A stretch of 64,000 bases of DNA from Daucus carota subsp. sativus (GCF_001625215.2 NC_030387.2:11312501-11376500), one strand, 5' to 3'; shown: positions 1-11,480, counted from the stretch's first letter. Program-made: numbers and translations. The notes: generated by a model from the sequence alone, not told the origin.

Positions 1-2214
1 TGGCTGACCAACTGTCCAACCTTGGTTCTCCATTTACTGATGACCCTTTCATCATTTCGTTTGAGGATGAAGTTAGAATAGACCTAACCCTAGCTAACTA
101 ACATTCCAAACCATACATTCCACTTAGGCTCTCTAGACAACCTAAGCACCTTCTACAGGCCCAAACATAATCCAAGAAAAGACCCATAGAAGCCGATAAG
201 AATGTTGAGGGAGAACTTGCACAAGATGCAGCAAATAAGGATGGTGCTGTCAAAGAACCCACGGTGACTCTTTCTGAGCCTAAGAAGAAGAGAGCTAGAA
301 AGGCCAAAGCTACTGTCAGCCATGCTAGCTACATCCTCCTAAAAGGATGTAGACATTACAAGGAAAGAAAACACATCTCTAGATGTCTCTTATCAACAAG
401 AGACATCTATTGAAGTTGGCATGTCGTCCAAGGCATCCTGTAAAGAGTCTGCACAAACTCAGACACACACTCCTGAGAAGCCTACACTTGTAGAAACACA
501 CATAGATGTAGCGCACAGTGATGTATCTTTTCCACATCCAATTGATGAGCCACAAGTTACCTCTGTGACTCAGCCCCCAATCATGTATGCGATTTTATCT
601 TCTACTTGTCCCACATTACTTATTTCTTTTATAACATCGAGAGTAGGGGACAGTTCCATCCCCTCAGATGTTGATCTTCCATTTTCAACCTTGGAAGAGC
701 CCCTATCAAGTGGTCCACAAGAACCTATTACTCAAAGTATAATGGACACCACCCCTCCAAACACTGAGATAGATCAAGGTAGATTCTAGTCAGATATTGA
801 AACAACCACTACCTTAGTTGATCTCCCTCCAGCAACTTACCCTGAGGAAGTTGTTGTCACAGTCTCTGTTACTGTTAATGACTTTGCAGGTACCACAGCC
901 TTTATTGCTATCGAAGATAAACCTGATGTGAGTGTATCGCTTGCTGTCACCAGTTCTCCTGCTGTCGTAGTCCCAACTGTTGTCTTCACTCAAACTGACA
1001 GCATTGTTTCTACAAAGGTTGCTGTCACCTCAACGCAGCATCTTCATGAGGATGTTATTCTTGAAGATGATTCTGATGATGAGGATGTTCCCATATCTTC
1101 TCTATTTAATGTACATTCCCTTCCATCTTCTTTACTGGATTCAAGTACTGCTCATACTCATGCAACTAGGTTGAGTGAGGGTGCGAAAAAGAAAAGAGAG
1201 ACAAATGAATAGAGTCTCGGGAATAAAAATGAGGGGCAGCCAAATGTTCTGGCAAAATGAGAGGGACTTGAGCATGTCCAGAGGGCAATTGAGGGAGCCA
1301 CACTTACAAAGGCTCTAGGCCTTGAGAGCTCAACCGTTAGAAGTGATGAGATCACTTTAAAACACACTGAGAGTGTGAGATCCCAAACAGACTTCAGGCC
1401 GAAATCTCCTCCACCACATCTTAAGAGGTTGAGAACTAGTGTCCCTACTATTCAAGCTTCCTCCAGGTTATCCTCATTGAAAGAGAAAATTGTTGTCCTA
1501 CGTGACAAGTTAGACAGTCTTTCTCCTTCTGTTGCTGATGGTTTCTCCAAGATTCAAGCTGCACTCGATTCTTTCTCCATCCTCCTTCATGCTGCCAACT
1601 TACTTAAAGGGGAGAAAAGTGCTAGATCAAATAAAGAAGATTCAGATCAGCCTCTATAGGAGTCACAAGTTGGATCTAGTCAGCGGAAGTAGGGGAGCTA
1701 GTCAAGGAAAAAGTAATGTCCAAGAGATGCCGTCATGGAACTCATGTTAGCTTCAGCCTCTCTTGCTGAAGAATTGAAAGGGAATACCACTGCAAGCAGG
1801 ACAGAAGATGTTGTCATGGAACCTGCTGTCAATGTCACTGTCGATGAATAGGTTCAAATGGAGACTGAAGCTGCTGTCACAGAAAAAATTGTCAACACTT
1901 CTGTCACAAAAAATACTGTCATCGATGGTGAAGCTACTATCAACGAAGTTGTTCCTATGAAGATGGAAACTAATGTCAATCAAGAAACTCCTATGGAAAC
2001 AGAATTAACTATCATACCTACTATCACTACCGAAGCTGTCACTGATGATGCAGATGCTGCTACTGTTCATCAAGTCTTTCAAAAGGAAATCAAAGATGCA
2101 GTCATAGATACTGTCAAGAATGCCGAGGTTGTGAAAACTTCTCTTACTCAATCTCAAAAGGTGTTTAGAAAGAAAGCCTTCGAGGAATTCATTAAAAAAA
2201 GGACAGCTAACTAG
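1..2214 (+). pseudogene. Val/Thr/Ser-rich retrotransposon-borne ORF, broken
   Basis: The open segments at 421-789, 928-1212, 1375-1659 and 1858-2214 all lie in one reading frame, separated by isolated stop codons (for example at 787, 1210 and 1657). They are remains of one protein of at least 600 residues. Coding-like sequence continues upstream to about position 3 with frame changes. The composition is unusual: many Val-Thr and Ala-Val-Thr runs, an acidic patch (EDDSDDED near 1060-1085), Lys/Arg-rich stretches near 280-310 and 1180-1200, and a possible coiled-coil near 1470-1560. No known domain was recognised. It sits in the inferred Copia internal region upstream of the 3' LTR, so it may be an extra post-pol ORF. 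Function unknown. Confidence 0.5.
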
Positions 2215-2330
2215 ACATCAAGGCTATGGTCGAGGACTAAGTGCAAGCCTAAAGTGCACACAAAGAACTTTTATGCCAGAATTGATATATACTACAAATC
2301 CGGACCCTTGAAGAAAATAGTTTTCGTGTA

Positions 2331-3363
2331 ATGAAAAGACTCTTGTCAAAGAGAATCATTGAGGTAGGAATCGATTATGATGATAATGGACACACTGTAG
2401 GATACAAGCTGTACCATCCTCAAATCGATGGTCATGTGAATCAAACTGTCTTCGCCAATAAGGACTTCAATAACCATAGAAGTGATGACACACGAGCAAT
2501 GTACTTCTTCGAACTCGAAAGAATGATTAAAATTCTAAAGGACAATCCTATTGTTTCTACTAAGACATTGGAGCCTATTTGTGATTACTATGATCTTAGA
2601 AAGAAGCGGTATGAGCGTGTTTATGGTGATTGGAAGATGCATGATGATTCAGACTATCTCAGTCTTGTTGAGGAAGAACAAGTTAATGAAGCTCCTGTTG
2701 ATGAAGTCATTGATTTGACGGCTAATGATGAAGAGAAACAACCTCGACAACCTCAACACAGGAATCCAACCGAAGCTCAACAGTACCGTGGCTTCTAGTC
2801 CACTCATCAAGCATGGAGAAATGAAATGATAAATTTCTTTAGGGATCTGAACAGAGAATCTTCCAGTAGCCCAATCTATTCTCCTAATGTTCTTGCTGAT
2901 CCATTAAGATTCAAGGACAAGGATCAGGAAATTCACTTTAAGAGTCTGTAAAAGATGAAGACTGAAGTTATAGAGAATATGCATGTTAGAGTGGTGGGCT
3001 CCTTGAAAAATTTGGATATGCTCAGTTTGCTCAGGAATGTGAGCACATTCTAGCAAGCAGAGATAATGAAGATCCTAAGCTTGATGAGAAGAGAAGATCA
3101 ACCTTAAATGTTGTCCCTGGAAAGAAATTCAAGAAGGAAAGAGATGAAATACATTTCAGGAGTTGTTCCGCTGGACACATAATATGGTTCACTGTTGATG
3201 GTGCAAGGCAATTCAGTTCTCTCTTATGCAAAGAATTGAAGAAGTCGAAGACTTCATTGTAACTCCAGAAGAAGTTGCTTTGGTTGCTGATCTCAATCAG
3301 TTAGTTGAAGAAATAAAGGAAAAAGAACAGAAAGCAAATGAGGAAAAGAGAGCTCGAAAATGA
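2331..3363 (+). pseudogene. Second retrotransposon-borne ORF, unknown function, broken
   Basis: An open segment of 155 codons (2331-2798) is followed in the same frame by coding-like sequence interrupted by TAG at 2796-2798 and TAA near 2948. A frame change then leads into a Glu/Lys-rich coiled-coil-like end that terminates at 3361-3363. The first segment is folded-protein-like (hydrophobic/aromatic spacing, motif YDLRKKRYERVYGDW near residues 93-107). No family was recognised and no RT, integrase or zinc knuckle was found. It ends about 220 bases before the polypurine tract, so it is the last ORF of the element. Confidence 0.45.
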
Positions 3364-3589
3364 GCTAAGTACTAAATCTTTTCCATCTGCTTAGTCTATA
3401 GAAGTATGTTTCTTAATTTACTGTGTCATTTGTTCATACAATTGCCATATCTTGTGTACAAGTGATTCAGTTTCTTTAACATTTTTCAGAAACAAAGTTT
3501 TAACTAATCTGATCTATGTTAGTTAAGTTGATAGCATGATTGTATTGAAAATTTGTTATTATTGTCTATAAAAATAAATTGGGGGAGAT

Positions 3590-4650
3590 TGTTAGGATAT
3601 ATGGGTAATAGATAGATGTCAACTTAAAATTTTTATTTACTTAGACTTTTCTGAGTAGAACATACTGTCACAGCCAGAGTATGTCTTCGTATTGTGTTCG
3701 TAACTGTCATGTAATAAGAATATTCTTGGAAGAAGTTCATTAAATTGTTCAATCCTCAAGTCGCACATTGGAATGACAACAAGAATAAAGAAATGCTACA
3801 GTTAGTTAGATGACAGCAGTACTACAAAAGACAGATAGTTTCAGGTCACGACAGATGGTTTATATCTACAGCAACATTGGTTGAAAGTCCGTAGACAGCA
3901 AGTTTCCGCATGCAAGACAGCAGGACTTGGATTTCCAAGCAGAAGCTTTTACAGGAAGTCATTGTCATCAAAATTATTATTTGACAGCAAGTACTGGTGT
4001 CACTATATCATTGTCATAGGAGATGCGGGATTGCATTTGAATCTTCTTTAAGTCAACCCTATTGCAGATAAAGATGTTCAAAGATCAGGGATGCTGCAGA
4101 AAGCTGTTTTGTAGCACACCTGCAAAGTCTACAACAGAAGCTCAAGAATACACAAAGTCGTGGATAGCCACCTGAAAAGAGTCAAGTCACTATCCATTGG
4201 GATTTGCAAAGCTTAAAATTCCTAGGCTGCTTTTCATACAATGTAATATCTGTTTGATTAGCATTTTAGGAAAGTCACATGGGCTGCAATCTACAAGTAG
4301 CCGTAAAAGCATAATCTACTTGTAGACTTACATAAGCCGTGATGATAGTGTTGTTAACTCTGATAGTCATATAGGAAACATCACTAGTTCAATTGTAAGC
4401 AAGCAACAAGAAGAACAACAATGATTGTATCTCTTGAAAGAACTTAAGCTGAAGAAACTCTTTCTTGAGGTTGTAGCAAAACAACGAAATAAATAATACA
4501 TTTATTTTGTGAAGTTAACTACTATGTTCTTCAAGTTTACATACAAATCTACTGATAAACTTGAATCTTATATTTGTTGTTGAATTAATATTTAAAATTA
4601 TCAGTATTGCATTCAACCCCCTCCTTCTACAATACTATCTAGGACCAACA
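3590..4650 (+). repeat. 3' LTR of the Copia-type element
   Basis: Starts TGTTAGG at 3590, directly after the polypurine tract and one spacer base, and ends GGACCAACA at 4650, giving the TG...CA termini of an LTR 1061 bp long. The partner LTR is outside the window, so boundaries rest on the tract and terminal dinucleotides. No gene lies inside. Confidence 0.65.
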
Positions 4651-4705
4651 ACAAACCATATATTTATAAGTCAAAAATAAATAATGGTACCATTCATAAA
4701 AGCTG

Positions 4706-4812
4706 GGCTCCCTTTCATTCACAACCAGTTTATTCAACCCCTTTTCAAAAACAACCAGTTTTTTTCGAGTTTCAAAAGTAACCAGCTTAATTGTTTTGAA
4801 AACGGGCGACCC
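4706..4812 (+). repeat. Left terminal inverted repeat of the mobile-domain element
   Basis: Contains two AACCAGTTT-type subrepeats separated by about 30 bases and a TTTTTTTCGAGTTT block. All recur in inverted order at 11950-12058. Confidence 0.85.
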
Positions 4813-4905
4813 AAACTATAATATTTACAGAGCACGGGGCGCCCCTGCCACGGGCGACCCCTGTTCAATTTTTTGTGTATATGGGTCGCCCTATACACGG
4901 GCGAC
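4804..4905. repeat. Left subterminal array of GGGCGACCC motifs
   Basis: GGGCGACCC or its complement GGGTCGCCC occurs four times in about 100 bases (near 4804, 4852, 4885 and 4899), with a related GGGGCGCCCC near 4838. The region is GC- and CpG-rich inside AT-rich surroundings. The mirrored array at the other end suggests transposase-binding or replication-related sites. Confidence 0.7.
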
Positions 4906-4912
4906 CCTGCCT

Positions 4913-5280
4913 TATTTAAAAAAAATCAATAATCGGCATATTCTTATTTATGATTTATATTATTATATTTTATAATATTATAATATATAATGATATAATA
5001 TTATAAAATATTATATTATAGATTGTAATATTTAAATATTTAAGCTCATATTGAAATATAATTTAAAAGGTAATTAATAATATATATATATATATATAAT
5101 TCAAGTTTTAGTGAGTATCTAATTAATAAAATTGTAATTAGATACTTATTAATTAAATTGTGAATTTTCGTAACCTATATGTTTCTATAAAATACCATTA
5201 GCTTTGCAGCCATTGTCATAATTTGAATCAAGCACACATACACACACATTCCAGATCGACTCGTATAAACAAAGCTCTAA
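4913..5280. other. AT-rich leader of the left ORF
   Basis: Almost pure A/T, with (TA)n near 5082-5098. It leads into an ATG at 5281. No gene seen; probably promoter and 5' leader of the 5281-5676 ORF. Confidence 0.4.
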
Positions 5281-5676
5281 ATGGAGAACCATAAACGATC
5301 GAGAAAGGCGGACGAGGGGATGGAAGAATTGGCTTGTGAACAAACGAAAGGTGAGCTTTCAATTGTTGCGGAAAGGGGATCGAGAAAGATGAAGTTCGTT
5401 GCGGAGATGCGGTTGTTGCAGTATCGAGAAGAAAGAAAGGGCAGACATTGGGTGCCGACCAAGGATGAGACCCGGACTGAGGTTATGTATGGAGTAGGCA
5501 GGGCGTTGCGAGAATATCACTTCAGAAAAGATAGAGATACAAATAATTCTTTCTTGAGAGGATAGATCACGGAGGAGCAAAGGATAGCATTGTTGGAAGA
5601 AAGCTGGGCAGAATACGATGCAAAAGTGATAGATATTTTGTAATCGAATTTTGACGAGTATGCAAAGCATCTGTGA
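5281..5676 (+). pseudogene. Unknown small protein of the mobile-domain element, two premature stops
   Basis: The frame opens with ATG at 5281 and stays open for 94 codons to TAG at 5563-5565. It continues in the same frame as coding-like sequence with stops near 5641 and 5674. The product would be charged (many Lys, Arg, Glu), with motifs such as HWVPTKDETRTEV and ALREYHFRKDRD, and looks helical. No family was recognised. It is the outermost left gene, just inside the subterminal array, and converges on the minus-strand ORF at 5823-6338. Confidence 0.45.
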
Positions 5677-5822
5677 TGAATTTCGTCATATGTTAGACGT
5701 GAGTCATTCTGAAGTAGTTGTAATGTTGTGTTCATGCTCTTCGTAAGTGCAATTTCATTGAAATAATATAATGCAAGTACAAACAACTAGATTTATCGAA
5801 ATAAAAGCAAGAATAAAATATA

Positions 5823-6338
5823 TTAATCGGAATCATCGGAATCAGTTGGCTCTTCATCGGACATCGGGTCATCGGACAAGTAATGTGGATTTTGAAGAAG
5901 TTGACATTCTTCTTCAAAAGTCATTTCCCTACCGCTAGCAGTTGTCGAATCTTTTGCCAACTTAAGCATGTAGAAACGACAACGACGTAACAACATTCTG
6001 TTGTTCTCTTCCCTTATTAGTCCGACAGCTTCAATGACCAAACAGCGATAATCAACCCAACTACCGTTAAAGTTAAGAGCCGGATACACGGCTAAAGAAT
6101 CGCAGACGGGGAGCTTTGCACTGAGACCAATCAGATCATTTCTCAACTGATCCGATTCTTCAAGACGGAATGCCCACTCGCGCCGCACTCCAGCGAAATA
6201 CTCTTTGGGATCGGTGTATCTCAAACTATAGTAGTCATCATCCATTTGTCGTAGCAACCAAATTCTAGAGGATGAGAACATTTCGTGATGAGAAGATTTA
6301 AGTTTGAAGGTGTAAATGTACATACCTTCAATAAACAT
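5823..6338 (-). CDS. Intact small acidic-tailed protein of the mobile-domain element
   Basis: An uninterrupted minus-strand ORF of 171 codons. The likely start is the ATG at about 6245 (MDDDYYSLRYTDPKEYFAG), giving about 140 residues, or the upstream ATG at 6338. The C-terminal half is helical and Arg-rich (NNRMLLRRCRFYMLKLAKD). The last 17 residues are strongly acidic (DDPMSDEEPTDSDDSD). No recognised domain and no signal peptide. It is divergently placed with the GRF ORF at 6872, sharing a 530-base spacer of internal repeats. It is open while its neighbours are broken, which hints at a younger age or later constraint. Possible roles as accessory transposition protein or chromatin factor are guesses. 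Confidence 0.5.
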   Translation of the reverse strand: MFIEGMYIYTFKLKSSHHEMFSSSRIWLLRQMDDDYYSLRYTDPKEYFAGVRREWAFRLEESDQLRNDLIGLSAKLPVCDSLAVYPALNFNGSWVDYRCLVIEAVGLIREENNRMLLRRCRFYMLKLAKDSTTASGREMTFEEECQLLQNPHYLSDDPMSDEEPTDSDDSD

Positions 6339-6360
6339 GAGTAGATATAGACTAATAATC

Positions 6361-6740
6361 CACTGTAGGCATGTGAACTAGTTGAGTTGGAAGGCTAGGG
6401 TTGCACAGCTTTCATGGACTGTAGCCATGTGAAGCCTTCAGTACACCCATGTTAGAAAAGTAGTGGAGGTGTGTGAAAAGCTTCGGGCCATGTGAAACTG
6501 CATAGCTTCCTTTACTGTAGCCAGGTGAAGCCATGTGAAACTAGTTGAGTAAAGTGGTGGAGGTGTCTGAATCGGGCCATGTGAAACTGCATAGATTCCT
6601 TTACTGTAACCCTGATAAAATTAAATGGCATGGTCGGGGGTGCAGAGATTCGGACACTGTGCCCATGTGAAGCCTATAATGCACCCATGTGAATTATTTT
6701 TGGCAGAGATTCGGACACTGTAGCCATGCAGCCATGTAAT
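6361..6740. repeat. Imperfect direct repeats in the divergent intergenic spacer
   Basis: GGGCCATGTGAAACTGCATAG followed by TTCCTTTACTGTA occurs at about 6485 and 6574 (period about 89). GAGATTCGGACACTGT occurs near 6645 and 6710, each close to CCATGTGAAG or GCCATG. The repeats fill the spacer between the ORFs at 5823-6338 (-) and 6872 (+), so they may be shared upstream control repeats. Confidence 0.55.
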
Positions 6741-6871
6741 GTCTCCATTATTTTCTTCCGCAATAATGGTAATATGCTGAGTGAACATGTGTATGAAGGG
6801 ACCCTACTTACGAAATTGGGGTTATAAATAGTGGAAAACTTGATCACACTTTTTAAACAAATCTTAATTAC

Positions 6872-7192
6872 ATGGATCCAATAGGTGAGGTTGTTCAAGG
6901 GGATACGTGCTATTGTGAAAGGCTTGTCGTTCATAGTAGTTATCGAGGGACTGGGTCTAATGCTGGAAGAATGATGTCCCGGTGTCCACTATGGCCATAG
7001 GGGTGCGGATACATGTTCTAGATCGATGACCCACTTGAGCCGCGTGCTACTGCAGTGCTTACTGAGATGACTAAGGAGATGAGTGACCTCATATGGGATC
7101 ATCACTTTGCGAAGGAGAGGATTAGAGAGAGGCATGATGAAGGCCTTAAATCTGTGAAGGGAAAAAAAAGGGGAGGGTTGTTCAAAAAATAA
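6872..7192 (+). pseudogene. GRF-type zinc-finger small protein, copy 1, two stops
   Basis: From ATG at 6872 to TAA at 7190-7192 is 106 codons in one frame with two internal stops, one inside the finger and one where an aromatic residue would be expected. The pattern CYCERL...SNAGRMMSRCP...GCGYMF.IDD fits the GRF zinc finger: Cys-x-Cys, a Gly-Arg pair, Cys-Pro, a Gly-Cys-Gly turn with aromatic residue, then Asp. GRF fingers bind single-stranded nucleic acid in known proteins. The C-terminal part (DLIWDHHFAKERIRERHDEG) is helical and charged, like the coiled-coil tail often seen in small plant GRF proteins. It is a tandem relative of copy 2 at 7406. Confidence 0.65.
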
Positions 7193-7405
7193 AAATGAAC
7201 GTTGATTTAAGTTGATGTCCTAGCACTGCCCTTGTATTGTTAATCAATAATACATTGTCCTTCCCTACTTTATGAACCCAGTCTTATATATTAAGTTTTT
7301 TACATTTTAAGATTTTAAAGTGATGCATATGTCATGTTCACCTATAAATAAGTCCCTCCCTCATCATCTCACCTTCATCACTAGCTCAAACACATTATAA
7401 CATTT

Positions 7406-7618
7406 ATGGATTCTGTTGCTGTCGATAAGTGCTACTGTGACAAAGTCCTTGTTAAGAGGGTTTGTCGGGACAACGGTCCCGATGTTGGTTGACGGATGTT
7501 GCACTGTCCTGACGGCGCAAGTGGTTGTGGTTACTTATTATGGCTAGATGAGCGGCTAGACACCCGTGCAACTGTGGTAATCAACAAACTTTCTGAGGAA
7601 ATAAGTGACCTCAAATGA
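7406..7618 (+). pseudogene. GRF-type zinc-finger small protein, copy 2, one stop
   Basis: ATG at 7406 to TGA at 7616-7618, 71 codons, with one premature TGA at codon 29. The GRF pattern is clear: DKCYCDKVLVKR, then RMLHCPDGASGCGYLLWLD, then a helical end parallel to copy 1 (RATVVINKLSEEISDL against RATAVLTEMTKEMSDL). The shared order and spacing show tandem duplication inside the element. The stop replaces the residue before RML, which is Gly in copy 1 (AGRMM). Confidence 0.65.
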
Positions 7619-8012
7619 TCGCAGGCAGTGGAAGTGGCAGAAATGGAGACGAAGATGCCGAAAGAGTAAGAAGAATGAGGAAGACCATGAAAGGTGATGG
7701 ATCTCGATGGGATTCTGAGGATGTGTGATGTTATTCATGTTATGTGTTTGTCTTTCAATGTTGTTTAACTTATGCACATCTCCTTATCTATCTTTATAAC
7801 TGTTCCAAATGTTGTTTGCTCGTGTCACGTTTGTAAGTGCTAACTGCTATGTTTCAGTGGCATTTTAAGTGGTATGTTGATGCTTACAATGTTTATGTGG
7901 CTTTGTCATTGTTAGTTGCAATAATAGTCATGTTATGCAAAGATGTTTACGTACATAATGAGACATAAACTGAAAACTTTAAACAAGTAGTAAATGTTCA
8001 TACATAAGCAAA

Positions 8013-10622
8013 CTATGGAACTAGAAACTGAAAATACATAAAGTACTTCTTCTTATGCCCAAAGATATGGCTGCGCGTGTGACATCTCCTGCCCTTCCCC
8101 TTTGCATCTCTGGGTGGCTGCTGTCTCTGCTCAGGCTGGGACGGCCCATCGGGTTCCGACTCATCTTGTACTGCCCACGGACTGCTCTTAGCAGCGTACG
8201 AACCGAAACTATGCATATGTACAGGAGTAGGAGTGGACCTCACCGGTGCCAGTGTAAGTGGAAATGCAGGTGCCCCGAACACGTAGGATGGGCTACCAAA
8301 TGACGGCACCAGGGCCTATAGCGGAAGTGTGGTGTACTGATCAGCCAGGAATGACATGTCAAGACAATAAACATCTCGATCTAAGAACTGGTATGACTCC
8401 TGAAGTGGAGGAGCAACAGGTGTGTGCCCACCAGCAGCAGGTGTGTGCCCATAGCAGCAGAGGTGTCCTCGTCATCCTCTAAATTCACCACAAAACCACC
8501 TTCACCACCTACGTAGTCATCCCCTGCACAACCCTCAGCAGTATGAGTTGGCACCTCCACCCAACGGGGCCATTCCCCCGCCCCTGAAGCACCTGGTGCA
8601 TCCCTATCTGGCAAACTAAAAGTGCCAACAAGGTGCGACCAGCCTCCCTTATCTGAGCTACTACTGGCCACATGAGTGTAGTAAGTGCCAGGCTCCGGCT
8701 CAACAGGTGTGACAGGACGCCGACCTCTGCGTCTGGCAGGGCCTCGTTGACCCCTGACACGAGCAAGCAACCCCTGTAGAAGACTCTGTGCCCGATTAAG
8801 ATCGGGGGCAGCAGGGTCAATGGCAGGCTCCATATCTAGAAGCTGCTCCTCCTGTTAGCAAACATGCAAAGAAAAGTCGGACCGAGAACACCATTCTAAA
8901 TGACATAACATATGCAATAGAACTAAAGTAATTGTGGAAGACAGTAAAAAGCTTAGTAAGAAGGTTGTTTACCAATGACTTTGTGGCGCCCTGTGTCTCC
9001 TGAAAAGCATCCGACGTGGTCCAAAATCTGGGGTTAACCATGTATCTACGTGTAACCCCGAGGTACCAAGGCATGTATGCGAGAGAGCAACCTTCGCCCG
9101 GCATGAGTGGAGGAGATGTCAGAGCTCGGTCAAGGGACGTATCCCACAAACGAGTGTATGTCTCCCTGGTGCCCTCCCAGTTAATGGACTCGTTGACGAC
9201 GCCGTGCAGGTCCTGATGATTCCTACGTGGGGAGGATGTGGGTATGTCCTGAACGAACCCAAACTGCCTCGTCACCCTGTCAGTATAACACCACTCGACA
9301 TATGCCATTTACATCAAAGGGGTAGGAGCTGTCCACTGCAAGTACAATGTGTGATCGGGCTGAAACTCATCATCTAAAGCTGCATACGGCCTCCACATAA
9401 ACTGTACCACAACCTTGTTATCCAACTCGTACCGGGTGATACGACTCTAAGAGCGCGACGCCTGAGTACGGGTAACGGAGGCCAGCCACCTACAACAAAA
9501 TGTTTATATTAAGGAAGAGAACTAGTGCATGTGCAATAATTGAATGCGTTTACGAGAAAAGTAGCATATTACAAACCTCAGCGCAAGTGGGTAAGTAAAA
9601 TGGGGTTGAGACCTGTGTCGTGGAGCTATCGTAGGGAACTGCTCTATATCCACACCTGGTATCAAAGTACATATATGTGCACATCAAGTTGTATGGGAAG
9701 ACAATTTGTAAAAATTAAATGACAGTAATGGGATTAAAGAGGGTACTTTCATGCGTACCTGTAGTAATGTGGCATACCCATTGAAGTCGGATTTGACTCC
9801 CCTGCTCGCATCACACATCTTCCTGTATAGGTAGGCAAGAACAGCACTGCCCCTACTATAACCACCCAGGCTCTGCAGGTCATCTAGTAACCGAAGAAGG
9901 CTTAGCTGCACATAGTTCCCGCTACCAGTGGGAAACAATGATCCAATCACACAGAGTAGGTGTGCCCTGATGTGAAAGATAGACTGCGCACCAAAATCCT
10001 CAGTCACCTCGTCCAACCGGTGACATGTGCCAAAGTGACTAATCAACCACTGGATCTTCAAGCTGTCTTTCCTCAAATCATCGTCCCCAGGAGACAGTCC
10101 AAGTAAATCCCATACCAAATCCTTCATCTGGGCTGTAGTGGAGGTGTACCCGTGCAGGATAAGTGGTCGGCCAGTGGTCCGTAAGCCGAGAATGTGATGA
10201 ACATCCTCTAGTGTGATGGTGGCCTCTCCAAACGATAGGTGGAAAGTTTGCGTCTCTGGACGCTACCTCTCGATGAAAGCTGTGATCAACCCCCTATCAT
10301 GCCTGACCTGCCCCAACCTGAAAACCCATCCAAAACCCGCGGCCGTGATGGCAGTCACTATCGAGTGATGCGGCCAGTTATTTTTAACTATCTTCCAATA
10401 TTCACCGAAGTTGGTCCTCAGTCTAAAATCCTCCGGTGCCTGCACAATTAAAATGCATAATGTGTCAGCAGTTTATCATAAAACAGACGTTTTATTCTAA
10501 TAAATAGCAATAAGTCAGGTCATTACCTCTCTCCTGTTTCACATCGCCTGGGACCTGTGATCGTACTGCAATGTCAACAAGTTGCCATTGACAGGGCCGG
10601 GACAGTAAGCTGTGGGATCCAT
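8013..10622 (-). pseudogene. Plant mobile domain (MAIN/MAIL1-like) protein, multi-exon, several nonsense codons
   Basis: Minus strand, start ATG at 10622. Exon 1 (GPVNGNLLTLQYDHRSQA, to about 10543); exon 2 about 10450-9764, with APEDFRLR, then the core TFHLSFGEATITLEDV, LGLRTTGRPL and YLYRKMCDASRG; exon 3 about 9634-9578 (FPTIAPRHR); exon 4 about 9494-8970 (VVVQFMWRPY, DRVTRQFGFVQDIP); last exon about 8853-8013 with an Arg/Pro-rich tail ending GHKKK. This order is that of plant mobile domain proteins, known both as host silencing factors (MAIN, MAIL1) and as passengers of transposons. Stops sit where Trp or other residues are expected: TGA near 10553, TAG at 10263-10265, TAG near 9450 and TAA at 9309-9311; another lies near 8319. 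It is not functional as it stands. Confidence 0.8.
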
Positions 10623-10639
10623 CTGCGCCAACAAATAAA

Positions 10640-11480
10640 TTTCAATATTATATTTACATATTAATTCAAAAATTATATTATATATTAATTCAAATAGTAT
10701 ATTTATATATTTATTCGAATATGTGAAAAGTGGTTTATTTCGATATATTTATATTTTTTGATATTTTAATTCAAATAGTATATTTATATATGTTAATTTT
10801 TTTTATGAATATTATATTCATATTTTAATATATTATATTCGAATATTATATGTTAATATTATATGTTAATATTTTAATACATTATATTCGAATATTAATA
10901 TTTTAATATATTATATTCGAAAATTTATATATATTATATTCAAATATTATATGTTAATATTTTTTTAATATTTATATTTTAATTCGAATATAATATGCTT
11001 TTCTTTCTTACGAGTTATTAATATATTTTTTTAATATTATAACACCACTAATATATTCGAATATTAATATTATATTTTTTAATATATTTTTTTAATATTG
11101 ATATTTTAATTCGAATATTATAATATTCATAAGAAATATTATATTTATATTTTAGTGCGAATTTTATATATTAATTCCAATTTTATATTATTATACTAAT
11201 TGAATAAATTATATGCTATTATTTTGATTTATTTTTATATCGGTTTAATATATTAATTTGACTATTATATTTACATATTCATTCCAATATTATATTTATA
11301 TATTGATTCCAATTTTTCGATATATTAATATATTAATTGAAATATTATGCCCGAATTTATATTTGAATTTTATATTTATTTTTTCTTACCAATATTAATT
11401 TCACTAATCTGTAAAATCTAAATTTATATAAAAAAGGCTACAATATATTACTTCAATTCTTACCCAACATCAAGCAACAA
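10640..11480. other. Very AT-rich upstream region of the mobile-domain gene
   Basis: About 840 bases of nearly pure A/T built from recurring ATTATATTCGAATATTA-like words. TTCGAATAT and TATTCGAA recur many times, giving many short palindromes. No ORF. It lies upstream of the minus-strand mobile-domain gene and could be promoter or a scaffold-attachment-like stretch. Confidence 0.5.

Larger units (their letters stand above)
1..3589 (+). mobile_element. Degraded internal region of a Copia-type LTR retrotransposon (5' part outside window)
   Basis: The stretch directly precedes a polypurine tract (GGGGGAGA, 3581-3588) and a sequence starting TGTTAG at 3590, the standard 3' end of an LTR element. 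It holds two decayed reading frames but no recognisable protease, integrase or reverse transcriptase. These are therefore post-pol ORFs, or the element is a non-autonomous derivative. Copia is inferred from the tract and LTR termini, not from pol. The 5' LTR and primer site lie outside the window. Confidence 0.65.

Noticed and set aside
6361..6740. Spaced repeats considered as a CRISPR-like array
   Set aside because: Plant nuclear sequence, repeats imperfect and irregularly spaced, no cas genes.
8055..8482. Plus-strand frames with Cys/Arg-rich products
   Set aside because: Antisense to the last exon of the mobile-domain pseudogene, which has the family's GHKKK end.
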